Of a DNA stretch of 64,000 nt, positions 47,226-59,400 are shown one piece after another (the first letter of the stretch is position 1; every line of letters begins with the position of its first letter). Origin of the DNA: Vitellaria paradoxa. Taxonomy: Eukaryota > Streptophyta > Magnoliopsida > Ericales > Sapotaceae. The stretch spans positions 21,003,894-21,067,893 of the forward strand of contig CM034240.1 in NCBI GenBank assembly GCA_019916065.1. The letters run 5' to 3'. The translations under genes were made by a program, and so were the position numbers. The notes beneath the pieces are model-generated. The model searched no databases, was not told the origin of the DNA, and was given only the letters and a program-made list of their open reading frames with translations.

Positions 47226-50200
47226 CCTAAACTATAGAAATATTATTATATTTCTATATATAAAAATGTGCTAACTTGAGAAACATTCATTTTAGAAGTA
47301 TGCTCATAACAAATACTAAATCCCTAGCATCATCACTAGGAACTAAGTCCAGCCCTAAATATCATGTCCACATCCTAATGGAAATAAGTATGCTTTTATG
47401 GATCTCAACCCAATAGTAATGATTAATCAAGCAACCATCATTTTTAGGAGTCCACATCCTAATGGATATGATAATCCGATATAAACATCATTATACAGGC
47501 TACTAACCTATTACTACAGAACCAAAACCTTGTGTAGATTTAGGGATTTTCAACTTAAGTGCATACGTAAATATTCTTTTATTTATAGTACATCCTGTCC
47601 CCAAAATTAATACGAAATCAACAACACATCTTATGATCTATATTTGTTTCTCATTATTATTATTGTTATTATTATCTCATTTGTAACACAGGCGATCTCA
47701 TATCATTAGTCACACAAGCTATCACAAACCACTAGCAACACATACTCTATCATATCTCATATCATCCTATATAATATCTTATATCATCCTATTATCATTG
47801 CTTTCATGTTTGAATGTTTATTTTTAATAATTTTAGAAATTAAGCAATGATACTTTGAAATTTTTTCATTTATTTTAAAATATTTTAAGTTTATTAGAAG
47901 GATCCTCAGGCATGTGCACACGAGACCATGTCTTGTGCACACGGGAAGGTCAGCTAGCCAAATGTATCCATCACACCAGGGGTTGGTGTGCACAGGAGGC
48001 TTAGGCTTATATTGTGAGCATAAGAGGGGTTGTGCACACACAAGACAGAGGCTTATGTGCACAGAAGCCAATTAAATGGGGCATGCACGTGAGGGATCCT
48101 TTCTCGTGTGCATAGGGTGCCAAAGTACAAGTTATAGACACGACAGACAGTCTACAACAACAATCTATCATGCTTTATTTTTAGCTCTACCATTCCATTT
48201 TTAAATTTCTCATTTCCAAGTCATGTATATCAAAATTTATACTCATTTTCAGTCTTTAACAGTAGACAAAGCAACCATATCATTAATTTCATGTGTAATC
48301 ATGCATTTAAGCATAATCAAGATTACTATTTATCATCTTCTTCCTTAGGTCATAAAAATACACATATATTCATGTATCAACTTCTCAAATAACTAACCAT
48401 CACGCAATATATAATCATCAAAACTCTCTTATGCATCAATATAACTCAAATGCAATAAGAAAACAATATTCTTTACCTCAAGTTGCTTAGTCAAAGAAAA
48501 AAACGACTCAGATAAATATCGAGAATGTCGGAACTCAACCATGATCAATACAACAATTCCAGCACCAAACCAAAGCTCACAACACCAATTTGATAATGTA
48601 ATGAAGAATAAAACTCAACTTGGTAAATGATAAGGTTCACTTAACTCACAACTAACTCTCAGTTTAGGTAAAACTTCTTGAGTACAATATATGTACATAT
48701 ATATATATAGACCAAGATTTCCTTTACTATGGAGCAAGAGAGGAGGAAAAGGTGAAGTGACAATGGTTGGTAGGGCTATGGTTAGGATAGGTTAGATAGG
48801 GTGGCAACCATAATGCATTATAAATTTTCAGGTAAAAACTAGAAAAAGTTACAACATGTACTTTCATAGGCTAGGATAAGCTGTGCACATGGAAAAGAAA
48901 GAGGCGTGCACACCACCACGCCGTGCGCATAGGAAGACCACCTTGGTGTGCATGACACACCCGACTCCCTACTTGCTTCTAAAATCTAGTATAATCGATT
49001 CTAGATCGAATGCCAAGCAACCGAGTCAACTAATGTATCAAATCAATCACATCACATAAAGATTAACTCAAAACTCAATATATTATGAATAAAATAATCG
49101 CCATAAAAGTATGATTCATTACAACCTAGCTCTCGTTTGCCTTGAATCCAACTTAATTGATGTGCCACCAAATTCTTAGTAGTTAAATAGGGGTGCAACT
49201 ATTAATGTTGCTATTACTTTACATGAATTCGAAAGCAAGAGGAAGTTAAGTAATCTCGAGGCAAAGCTTATAGTAGGGACTAATTTGGAGGTTAGTGTGG
49301 AGTTAATTAGAATTCCTAGTTTAGTTTATATAACGGTCATCATTTGATTTTGGAAAATACTTTTTATATTTCTTCGTTTAGAAGAAATTTGGTTTTCATT
49401 TCTCTGTTAGACAAAATTGGATATTATCTTAATTTTGGAAATAAAAATGTTGATATGATTTTGAATTCAAAAAGTGTAATGTATTTTATTTAATAATTTA
49501 TATCTATTGTACTTGAACTCTAGTAATAATTATACACTTTCTTGAGATGTTAATGCGATTTTAATTAAACTAATGGGCCTTTATTTATTTTTTTCTTTTC
49601 TTTTGAATCATGACTACCCAAATTAGATTCCTTAATCTAGAATTGAGATGAGCTTGGACAAGTTTAAGTGAAGTTTTAACCTAGTCAAAGAGGTTTGTTC
49701 ACATTGGCTAAAAAATCCTAATACGTAAATTAATTTAGAATAATTTACCTCATTAAAATTTGGTTAAAAAACACATCATCCTTTTTTTTTTTTTTTTAAA
49801 GTCAACATATAGATTAATGTAATTTAAATTAAAATATAAATTTGTCAAATTTTGTTATATTTAATTTAATTTACCTTTTATATAATATAAAAGTTTGTAG
49901 GTGACTATGCAAAAGTAATATTAAGATCAATATATACAAAGTTGTATATAAATTTTGTATTATTTTTTAAATAATAAAGTTATATTTCATTTTAACATAA
50001 AAGTACGTGGAAATGTGCTTTTATTTTTTAATTTTTATTAAAATCTTTTTTACAAATCAATTTTATCATGTAAAATATAAATTTAATTTAATTTAATAAT
50101 TACTTTAAATTTACACTTTAATTCAAAAAAAAAGAAAATTTGCATTAATTTTTAGAGATGACGTATCTATGGAAAAATCACACGAAGAAACCCCAATTAA

Positions 50201-50393
50201 TTTACAAGGAAATTAAACAGTGACCACTCTGATGATCAAGCTCTGTCTTCAAGCGCTTCTGATCTGATCACCTCTTAGCACGCGCTGAGTTATAATATAA
50301 TGAATGCAATTTAAATCAAAACCATAAGATAAGAGAGATTGAAATTAGCCAGCATACCCTAGTTTCTCTGAGAAGATCAGTGTTGATTCATCA
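47226..50393. other. Intergenic DNA upstream of CASP, with LTR-like part
   Basis: Bases 47880-48120 and 48880-48970 are rich in GTGCACAC / GTGCGCA phrases. Together with 48470-49122 (ending gattcATTACA) they resemble the stretch 8700-9360, suggesting an old LTR family. From about 49150 the sequence is AT-rich and probably contains the CASP promoter. A TATA-like TATAATATAA sits at 50291-50300, about 95 bp before the ATG, but it is one of several such strings. Confidence 0.4.
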
Positions 50394-50481
50394 ATGGAGG
50401 CCTCCCAGGGAGGGGCGGAGAGAGAGAAATCGGGCTCGTCCCCTTCAACACCTGTCTCTGTAGTCGCCAATTTCTGGAAAG
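50394..50481 (+). CDS. CASP: CASP exon 1
   Basis: It encodes [20 protein letters not shown] and VSVVANFWK plus one base. The donor is AAAG|GTGCTA. The start is the first ATG in frame and matches the start of the plant family. Confidence 0.92.
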
Positions 50482-53400
50482 GTGCTACAATCTCTCACTG
50501 CCATTCACCTGGCTTTCTTAGCATTGCGAATTGCTCTTTTCATTTTTGTCAGTTCTTGATAAATTATTTTTTGTTACAATGTGGTCGGAATAGAAAATTG
50601 CGTTAATTTTGTTGAAATTCAGTGTTAATTGATGAGAGTAGTGATAGGCCACTTGGAGAAAACATATGATCTGTGTGGATAAAATGAGTTTCAGTTTGCA
50701 TATTGATGCCATTATATTTGTTTTTCCAACCAATTACAATAGCATGTAACTCTCAGGTTTGGGTTTATTATTTGCCAGCTCAGTAAGGGTGGGTGTGGTG
50801 GTAACATGTTTTTTATGGATTGTGTAAATGCTTATTGTGATGAGCTTTTTGAAAAAGATTTAATCATAGTGACTGAGAATTTTGCATGCCATATGCTGAT
50901 CTATCTGAATTAGATATCTATAAGAAGAGTCGTGGCTTAGTAAAATTGGTGGGAGCAATGAAGTCATGCTGAGTTTACAGTTTTAATCTTAACACTCATC
51001 CATAATGGTGAACAGAACTGGGTTTCTCTAGGGAGGATGGCATAAACCTTCCCATCATTATAGTAAATCCTCTTTGTTTGGTCACTTGGGCTCTACTAAA
51101 TGTTAAGGTAGGCAGATTTTCAGCGTCAATTTTTCTTCAAACTCCAATTTGGATAGGTGTTGCAGAGGCAAAAGAGGGTGTCGTTCTGCTTTTAGGATGC
51201 TCAAGCTGGATGTATTCTTTCCTCAAATTCATGGGGGTTTCGCTCAAAAAGCGAGAGTGAAATAACATTGGTTTTGCACTATGTTATATACAAATGGGGT
51301 GGGAGAAAGTTAATTCACATAGAGCTGAGACAATAAGGCACAATCCAAGAACCACTTCCAAAAGGGTCTAATTTTGAAGGGGCAACGAATGATCCTGTAA
51401 CCATGTCAGAATACCCTTTTGAGGGTGGTCAACAGTGTTGCATTTAATAGTAATGAAAGGGACTAACTCAATTGGAAAAAGCACCCCCATCTAGACCAAA
51501 CGTCATGGATTCAAGTTGCCCAACCCCTTTCCCCCTCAACTCAGCTCAACTTAGCGTAACTCAGGTTTAGTCCCAAACTAGTTGGAGCCTTTCCTTGCGC
51601 CCTAATAAATAATACTTATAAAAAAAGTACTGTATATGATAGTACGTTCTCTTCTGAGTTCTTGTGGCTATTAGTAGTAGGTTGTATGGGACCTCTAGAT
51701 ATTCTTTGGCAAAGGGGTAGGGGAGGTTGTTCTATGTCCGACAAAATGTGTTGCTTGCTTTTGAAAGGAGAGTGTTGTTTGTCGTAGTTTGTATATTTTG
51801 TTCAACTATGTGGATAAGGCATTTGATGCAATGATGGGTTGTTAGGCGAGATATCATTTTCAAGTATGGCGGGTTGCTTTTGAATCCACAGGGACGCATC
51901 GTTAAATCCACAAGATCTAAACAAGAACAAAAAAGCTCTTAACTAATCAGAAATATATTGAATAATTGATTGAATGAATAGTGTTTACAAAGGATCCTGT
52001 TTATAGGGAAAACTAATCCTAATTAAAATAAGTTTTCTAAGAGTTTTCTTAATCTATGAATAGAAATATAATATAAATCCTATATGGATTACAACAGTGG
52101 CTCAAAATATAAAAGATAACTAAATAAAATCCTAAACTAATCCTAGATAAAATAGGAATAAAGTTAATCCATAGGAAACTAGGAAAACCAAAAAATTATT
52201 TGTTTTGTTGCCACTCCCTATTGCTTTTAACATTTAACCTCTCCCAAGGCTTTAGGAACTCCTCCATGCATCTTGCATCAATCTCCCTCTTTGGAGAAGT
52301 GTTTGTCCTTGAGTAAAGAATGGGGAGAGCAGGTGAAGTCTGATACTTAAAGAAATTTTGGACATTGGAAACATTTGAAATGGCGAAGTAGGGGGTAGAT
52401 CAACAACGTAAGCACTGTCATTGAGCTCTTGCAGCACACGAACAGGGCCAATATTCTTTTGTTTAAGCTTGTTATAAGTACCAATTGGAAAGTGTTCTAA
52501 GATGAACCATGACCATCTCTCCCTCTTCAAAAACTTTCTTTGGATAAGGTTGAGCTAACAACACTTAAAGGGATTGACTTTTCCTGTGAAAGAAAGTTGT
52601 GAAAAGTGGAGCACCTCCAAAAGTTTTTTTTTCCAAGTATTTGGTTCACGGTGGAATGCTCGCTATTGATAATCTCATAAGAAGAGGGTTAATGATTGTG
52701 AATTATTGTTGCCTTTGCAAAAGGGATGGAGAGTTCAGTAATTACCTTTTCATTCACTGCCCTTGGACTAAAGATCTTTGGGATTTGATCTTGTCCTGTT
52801 TTGGGATGAATTAGCTATTTCTGTGAAAGGCCAAGCAAGTTTTTGGGGCATGGTGGGGTGATAAATTTAAAACGATAGAAAGAAGGCGTCTTATTCCTTT
52901 TTGTATAGCTTGGTTAGTTTTGGGGGAAAAGTTTTTGTTGGGAGTTTTATGCAGTTGGTTGTCTAGGGTATCGAACTGGACATGGTGAAATTTTTGTACT
53001 TCATTGAGCACATGGAGAGTTCTTGATGTACATGGGTGGCATCTCCTTGATGTTTTTTGATACAATTTTTGCTTGTCAAAAAAAAAAAAAAAAAATACAC
53101 TTACAGGGATTGATTTATTTTGTTCATGTTCTTTTTCTTTGTTTTTCATTTTAAATGGTTTCATTTAATTCACATAAACATCAACTGTAAAAGTCACATT
53201 GAGCACAATGTTTTTATTCATCTTTGGAATAGAGCAAATAAGTATTAATTGATTCATATATAATTCTTCTGTTGTTTCCAGACTTCGATTTGGAGAAGGA
53301 AAAGACTGTGTTAGATGAACAAGGTCTTAGGATTGCTGAAAATCAGGAAAACAGCCAGAAGAACCGGAGGAAGCTTGCAGAGAGCACTAGAGGTATCACA

Positions 53401-56400
53401 TGTTCCCCCCCCCCGGGGGGGGGCGGGAAAAAAAAAGAATTATTGTTACTATTTTTAAGTTTTAGCAGTTGAACCAAGGTCATAATTTCTGAACAATCTA
53501 AACCATAACCACTGGGCCAGACTTGGCATGTTGATCGTAAAGATTACTTGTCTTAAACAGGCAAAAGCATTAATTTATATTTCTTGACTTTTTATATTCA
53601 CATATTTACAGATTTTAGGAAGTCTTCAGCAGAAGAAAAGTTAAGTTTGTTCAACTCTTTACTAAAAGGCTACCAGGAAGAGGTTGATAATCTTACAAAG
53701 AGAGCAAAATTTGGAGAAAATGCATTCCTTAATATTTATCAGAAACTTTATGAGGCTCCAGATCCCTATCCCGTTCTTGCTTCAATTGCTGTAAGTACTA
53801 TTCTCATTTTTTAAGGCTTTTCTACTGAAATTGTTTCAATAGGATTTGTTAATAGTGCTAGTTTAACTATTACTGGACCTGGAGAACTAATAGATCATAC
53901 TTCAATCCCTCAATCCATATATATTTATGCTGATCTCTCAATCTTCTTCGTATTTGGCAGTTGCATGGGATGATTATTAATATATCGTAGGTTATGATTT
54001 AAAGATTATTAGAAGATATTAATATTATTAGCATTATAATTAGTATTATTGAGTTTTCCTTTCTTAGGTTGATAGCCTTAATTAGCTGTCCTTCCGTTTC
54101 CTATTCTGAGTTGTATTGTTTCCTATTTTAATTGTAACCTTCGATTATAAATAAGAGTGCTTGGAGAGGGGAATTTATCATTCACTCTTCAATTCTTTAT
54201 TCTGGTTTTCTAACTTGGTATCAGAGCCAAAAATAATCAAAGAGAGAGGCGTACTACTGTTTCTCACCGGCGACTTCTCTGGCGACTTCTCCGGCGACCG
54301 GAGCAACCGGCCGACGGTCCCCAGAGGCTCGCCCTCCACCGGTGATCAAAACCCTAGAAGGGTGTTGCCAGACGCTGCCGCCGTGGCGGCCTGACTGCTC
54401 GCGTCAGCCCCCCCGACTTCTCCGGCGACTTCTCCGGCGACCGGAGCAACCGGCCGACGGTTCCCAGAGGCTCGCCCTCCACCGGCGATCAAAACCCTAG
54501 AAGGGTGTGGCCAGACGCCGCCGCCGTGGTGGCCTGATTGCTCGCGTCAGCCCCCCACGCGCCAAGACATCTTCGGCGCGTGTGGGCGCGTGACTCACCG
54601 GCCGACCACCGGCTTCTTCGACGGCGGTCGCATGGCCTGAGCGGACGTCCGCCGGTGGTTGCCCTTGTCATCGGATGATCGTATGTGTTCAGATGTACCT
54701 GTTCCAGTTTTGTCTGTGCTAGTTTTGTCCGGCTACTGTTTGTTGCTGCTGCTGTTCGATCTGATGCTGCTTCTGTGTTGTTCGTTCTGCTAATGCTGTG
54801 CTGCTGAGTTCGTTTGATTTGGATTGTTGTCTTGCTGGTTTCGTCTAATTAATCTCGTCTGTTACCGTGCCTTTACCAGTTCCGCTGCCATTGGTGGTTG
54901 TTGTTGCTGTTCCATCCAATTAGTATTTTTTTTTGTTTGTTTGTTAAGGCCTTTGTCCTGTTATGGCGAAATCAGAAGATCAACCCTTCAATCCAACTGT
55001 CTTTCTCAAAGCTGATGATGTTCCTCGCTCTATTACACCCAAGAAATTGAATGGAGACAATTACTTGGGTTGGGCACATGCAGTTAAAACTTTTCTCCGG
55101 GGCAAGAACAAACTCAAATATATTACCGATGAAGCACCTCCTTCAACGGACCCTACGTATTCTGTATGGATGAGTGAAGATGCAATTGTTATGGGCCTTC
55201 TCTGGCATAGTTTAGAGGACTCTGTTGCCACCACTGTTGAATTTTGTGATTCTTCTAAACGGATATGGGAGTGTCTCGCTGAGTCCTATTCTCAGAAAAG
55301 CAATGTTTCTAGAGTGTATGAGTTATACGAGCAGATGTTTTCAGCCAAACAAGGTGACAAATCTCTTTCTGAATATTATAGTCACTTAAAAAGTTTGTGG
55401 GAACAATTGTTGCAATATCGTCCCTTTAGTACAGACTTGATACAGCAGAAGAAATATTGGGAAGAATTTATGATAGCCAACTTTCTATCTGGCTTAAATC
55501 CTTCCCTCCGAGGATTCAAGGATCAAATTTTAGCAAGCGAGACATTGCCCACTGCAGCTAGTGCTTACTCCCGTATCCAGCGCTCTTCCTTGGGTAATCG
55601 ATCCTCCACCCCTGATAATACAACCTTACCTACAGATTCTTCTGCTCTAGTTAGCCAGCATAATCGTGGGGGGCCGTCTCGTGGTTCCCGTGGTGGACGA
55701 AACACTCGTGGTGGTTCTAGAGGTGGAGGACGATCTTCTGGAAACAAGGGAGACCGCAAGTGTGATCATTGTGGTGGAACAAATCACACCGAACCCTATT
55801 GTTGGAAGAAGTATGGTAAACCAGAACAGGCACATCATGTCAAAGATAATGGTCCTACACAGTCTTCAGCGACTCCAATCAGTACTCCCACATCTGATTC
55901 TCAGGAGACATACACTCTGAGTTCATCTCAGCTCCAAGAGCTCATTCAGTCGCTACGGGTGTCTACTCCTTCTACCTCTACTGCTACTTTGGCAAACTCA
56001 GGTAACCCTGCTCTTGTGGCTTCTAGCTCTCCCTCCTGGATCATTGATTCAGGAGCCAGTTCACATATGTCTGGTAATTCTTCCTTATTCTCTAATCTTC
56101 GTTATCTTAATCATAACATAGTGTTAGCCGATGGGTCATCTCGTCCTGTGTCTGGTAGAGGGACTCTTCGTCCTTCTTCTTCTCTTCATTTAGACTCTAG
56201 TCTTTATGTTCCTCAGTTTCCTTTTAATTTACTCTCTGTCAGTCAATTAACTCGATTGTTAAATTGTTCAATAACTTTCTTTGCAAATTCTTGTGTCTTT
56301 CAGGATCTCAAGACGAAGAAGACGATTGGTTCGGGGCATGAGAAGGATGGTCCTTACTATCTCGATTGTCCTTCCCTTCCAGCACATTCGCCTTCTATTG

Positions 56401-59400
56401 CTCTCCGCACTTCTCTCTCTCCTCTTCAGTGGCATCGACGTCTCGGTCATCCGTCCTTGGCAAGATTGAAACTTATTGTGCCAAATTTGAGTCATGTGTC
56501 TAGTCTAGATTGTGAGGCTTGTCAGTTTGGCAAGCATCACCGTAGTACCTTTTCTAGTCGTAGTAATATTCGTGAGTCAGAGCCTTTTCGTGTCATTCAT
56601 ACTGATGTTTGGGGACCTTCCCGCGTTAAAAGTATCAATGGATTCCTTTATTTTGTTCTATTTATTGATGATTCTTCTCGTATGACTTGGATTTTTTTAA
56701 TGAAACAAAGAACTGATTTACCCTCTATCATTTCTCGTTTTTACAATGAAATTTTCACCCAGTTTGATAAGAGGATCAAAATACTTCGATCTGATAATGC
56801 ATTAGAATATGTTCAATCTGCTGTTGATCAATTTTGTCTTGAAAAGGGCATTATTCATCAAACAACCTGTCCTCGTACTTCTCAGCAGAATGGTGTTGCT
56901 GAGCGTAAACACCGTCATATTTTAGATGTTGCTCGCACCTTATTATTTCAAATGAATGTTCCTAAACCCTTTTGGGCCGATGCTGTTCTTACAGCTTGTT
57001 ATCTTATTAACAGAGTCCCTACACCTGTCTTGTCCAATCAATCTCCCTTTTCTGTTCTCTATCCTGACCAGTCACCTTTTTCTCTTCCTCCTCGTGTTTT
57101 TGGATGTGTTGCCTTTGTTCATAACCTTGATCCTGGCCTTGATAAATTATCCCCTCGTTCTCGCAAATGCATCTTTTTGGGGTACTCCCGTACACAAAAA
57201 GGCTATCGATGTTATCATCCTGCTTCTCGTCGTTATTTTGTCAGTGCTGATGTCACTTTTTTTGAATCCACAGCTTTCTTCTCTTCTGATGGCAATGCTC
57301 TGTCCTCTGACCTTATTTCCCGTGAGGGGGCGTCGTCTCCTACTCTTCCAGCTCCCATTTCTTCCGTATATATTCCTTTGCCTACACAATCGCCCCTTGA
57401 TTCCACCATTACACCCATACCCGCTTCTCCTGTGGCTCCTAGTCTTCCCCTCATTCCTCCTCTTCCACAGGTATATCAGCGCGATCGTGATAGGAAGGTG
57501 ATCCTCTCTTCTCCAACTGATTCTGATTCTTCGTCCGCAGATCCTGCTCCCTCATCTGATTTGCCTATTGCATTACGGAAAGGTACACGCACTTGCACCC
57601 AACATCCACTTGCTAACCATGTGTCCTATCATCGTATTTCATCGTCTCTTTTCTCGTTTGTTTGTGCCTTGTCTTCTGTGTCTGTTCCATCCTCTTATAT
57701 GCAGGCCTTATCCATTCCGGGATGGAAACATGCTATGGATGAAGAGATGAATGCTCTCCATCTGAATCAGACGTGGGAACTCACCACTCTGCCTCCTGGC
57801 AAACAGACGGTTGGTTGTCGCTGGGTTTACACTGTTAAGTATCTTCCTGATGGGACTGTTGAACGCCTCAAGGCTCGTTTGGTGGCCAAAGGCTACACCC
57901 AAACTTATGGTGTGGACTACACTGAGACCTTTTCTCCTGTTGCTCGCCTGAATTCTGTTCGTATCCTCCTTGCAGTCGCAGTTAGTCGTCATTGGCCTTT
58001 GCATCAGCTTGATATTAAAAATGCATTTCTTCATGGTAACCTTCAAGAAGAGGTCTATATGGATCAACCACCTGGTTATTCTACTCCAGGCAATAATCAT
58101 TTGGTCTGTCGATTGCGGCGTGCTCTTTATGGATTGAAACAATCTCCTCGCGCATGGTTTGATCGTTTCAGCTCTGCTCTTATTGAAGTTGGTTTCTCAC
58201 GCTCTTCTGCTGATCATTCTGTCTTTTGTCGTCATACTTCTTCTGGCACTATTATTGTCATTGTGTATGTTGACGATATTATTCTCTCGGGTGATGATGC
58301 TTCTGGTATTGTGGCTTTAAAACAACATCTTGCTCGTCAGTTTCACACAAAGGATCTCGGAGGCCTTCGGTATTTTTTGGGCCTTGAAATTGCTCGTTCT
58401 GCTCAGGGACTCTCAATTTGTCAACGTAAGTATGTTCTGGATTTACTCTCTGAGACTGGTCTATTAGGTGCTCGCCCTGCAGACACGCCTATGGATTCTT
58501 CTACTAAATTGGATACTTGTTCTGGTACTACTTTTTCGGATGTCAGTCGTTATAGACGTCTGGTGGGCAAATTGATTTACCTAACAGTCACTCGTCCTGA
58601 TATCACTTATGCTGTTGGGGTTGTTAGCCAATTTATGCATGCTCCTCGTACTCCTCACTTTGAAGCTGTTTGTCGAATCCTGCGCTATTTGAAACAGTCT
58701 CCTGGTCGTGGTCTTCTTTATCGCCCATCTTCCTCACTCACTGTCACTGGCTATAGTGATGCCGATTGGGCTGGGAGCCGTACTGATCGTCGTTCGACTT
58801 CTGGGTATTGCACCTTTGTTGGCGATAATTTGGTTACTTGGCGCAGTAAGAAGCAGCATGTTGTTGCTCGTTCGAGTGCCGAAGCTGAGTATCGTGCTAT
58901 GGCTCATACTGCAGCTGAGATGCTTTGGGTTCGCTCTCTACTATGTGACTTTGGGGTTGCTGTTCCTTTGCCTATGCCTATGCACTGTGATAATCAGGCT
59001 GCCATCTTTATTGCCAACAATCCTGTCTTTCATGAACGCACCAAGCATATTGAGGTTGATTGTCACTTCATTCGTGATTTACTAATGCGACGACAATTAA
59101 GTACTCCTTTTGTTCGGTCGTCGTCCCAACTGGCCGATCTTCTCACTAAGCCACTATCTCGTCCTGCCTTCCTCAATTTGTCTTCCAAGCTGGGGATTTT
59201 TGATATGTATGCTCCAGCTTGAGGGGGCGTATTAGAAGATATTAATATTATTAGTATTATAATTAGTATTATTGAGTTTTCCTTTCTTAGGTTGATAGCC
59301 TTAATTAGCTGTCCTTCCGTTTCCTATTCTGAGTTGTATTGTTTCCTATTTTAATTGTAACCTTCGATTATAAATAAGAGTGCTTGGAGAGGGGAATTTA

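Larger units (their letters stand above)
50482..53281 (+). other. CASP intron 1 with nested relics
   Basis: This 2.8-kb intron contains a SINE-like segment (51461-51625), a minus-strand gypsy relic with LTR-like sequence (51860-52560) and the 3' end of a LINE (52590-53097). The left kilobase looks like ordinary intron. Confidence 0.85.

Noticed and set aside
47880..48120. GTGCACAC-rich block as a possible regulatory array
   Set aside because: A similar block recurs at about 9170-9230 within the same broader repeat, so it is better explained as part of an old LTR family than as a local regulatory site.
52811..53164. A 117-codon minus-strand frame over the LINE end
   Set aside because: It starts and ends within the plus-strand zf-RVT/poly-A LINE relic and contains a Phe run from the poly-A tail; it is an antisense shadow.
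56956..57501. A 181-codon Leu-rich open frame inside the copia element
   Set aside because: It overlaps the intact Gag-Pol in another frame. The T-rich codon bias of Gag-Pol creates such Leu/Phe-rich shadows.
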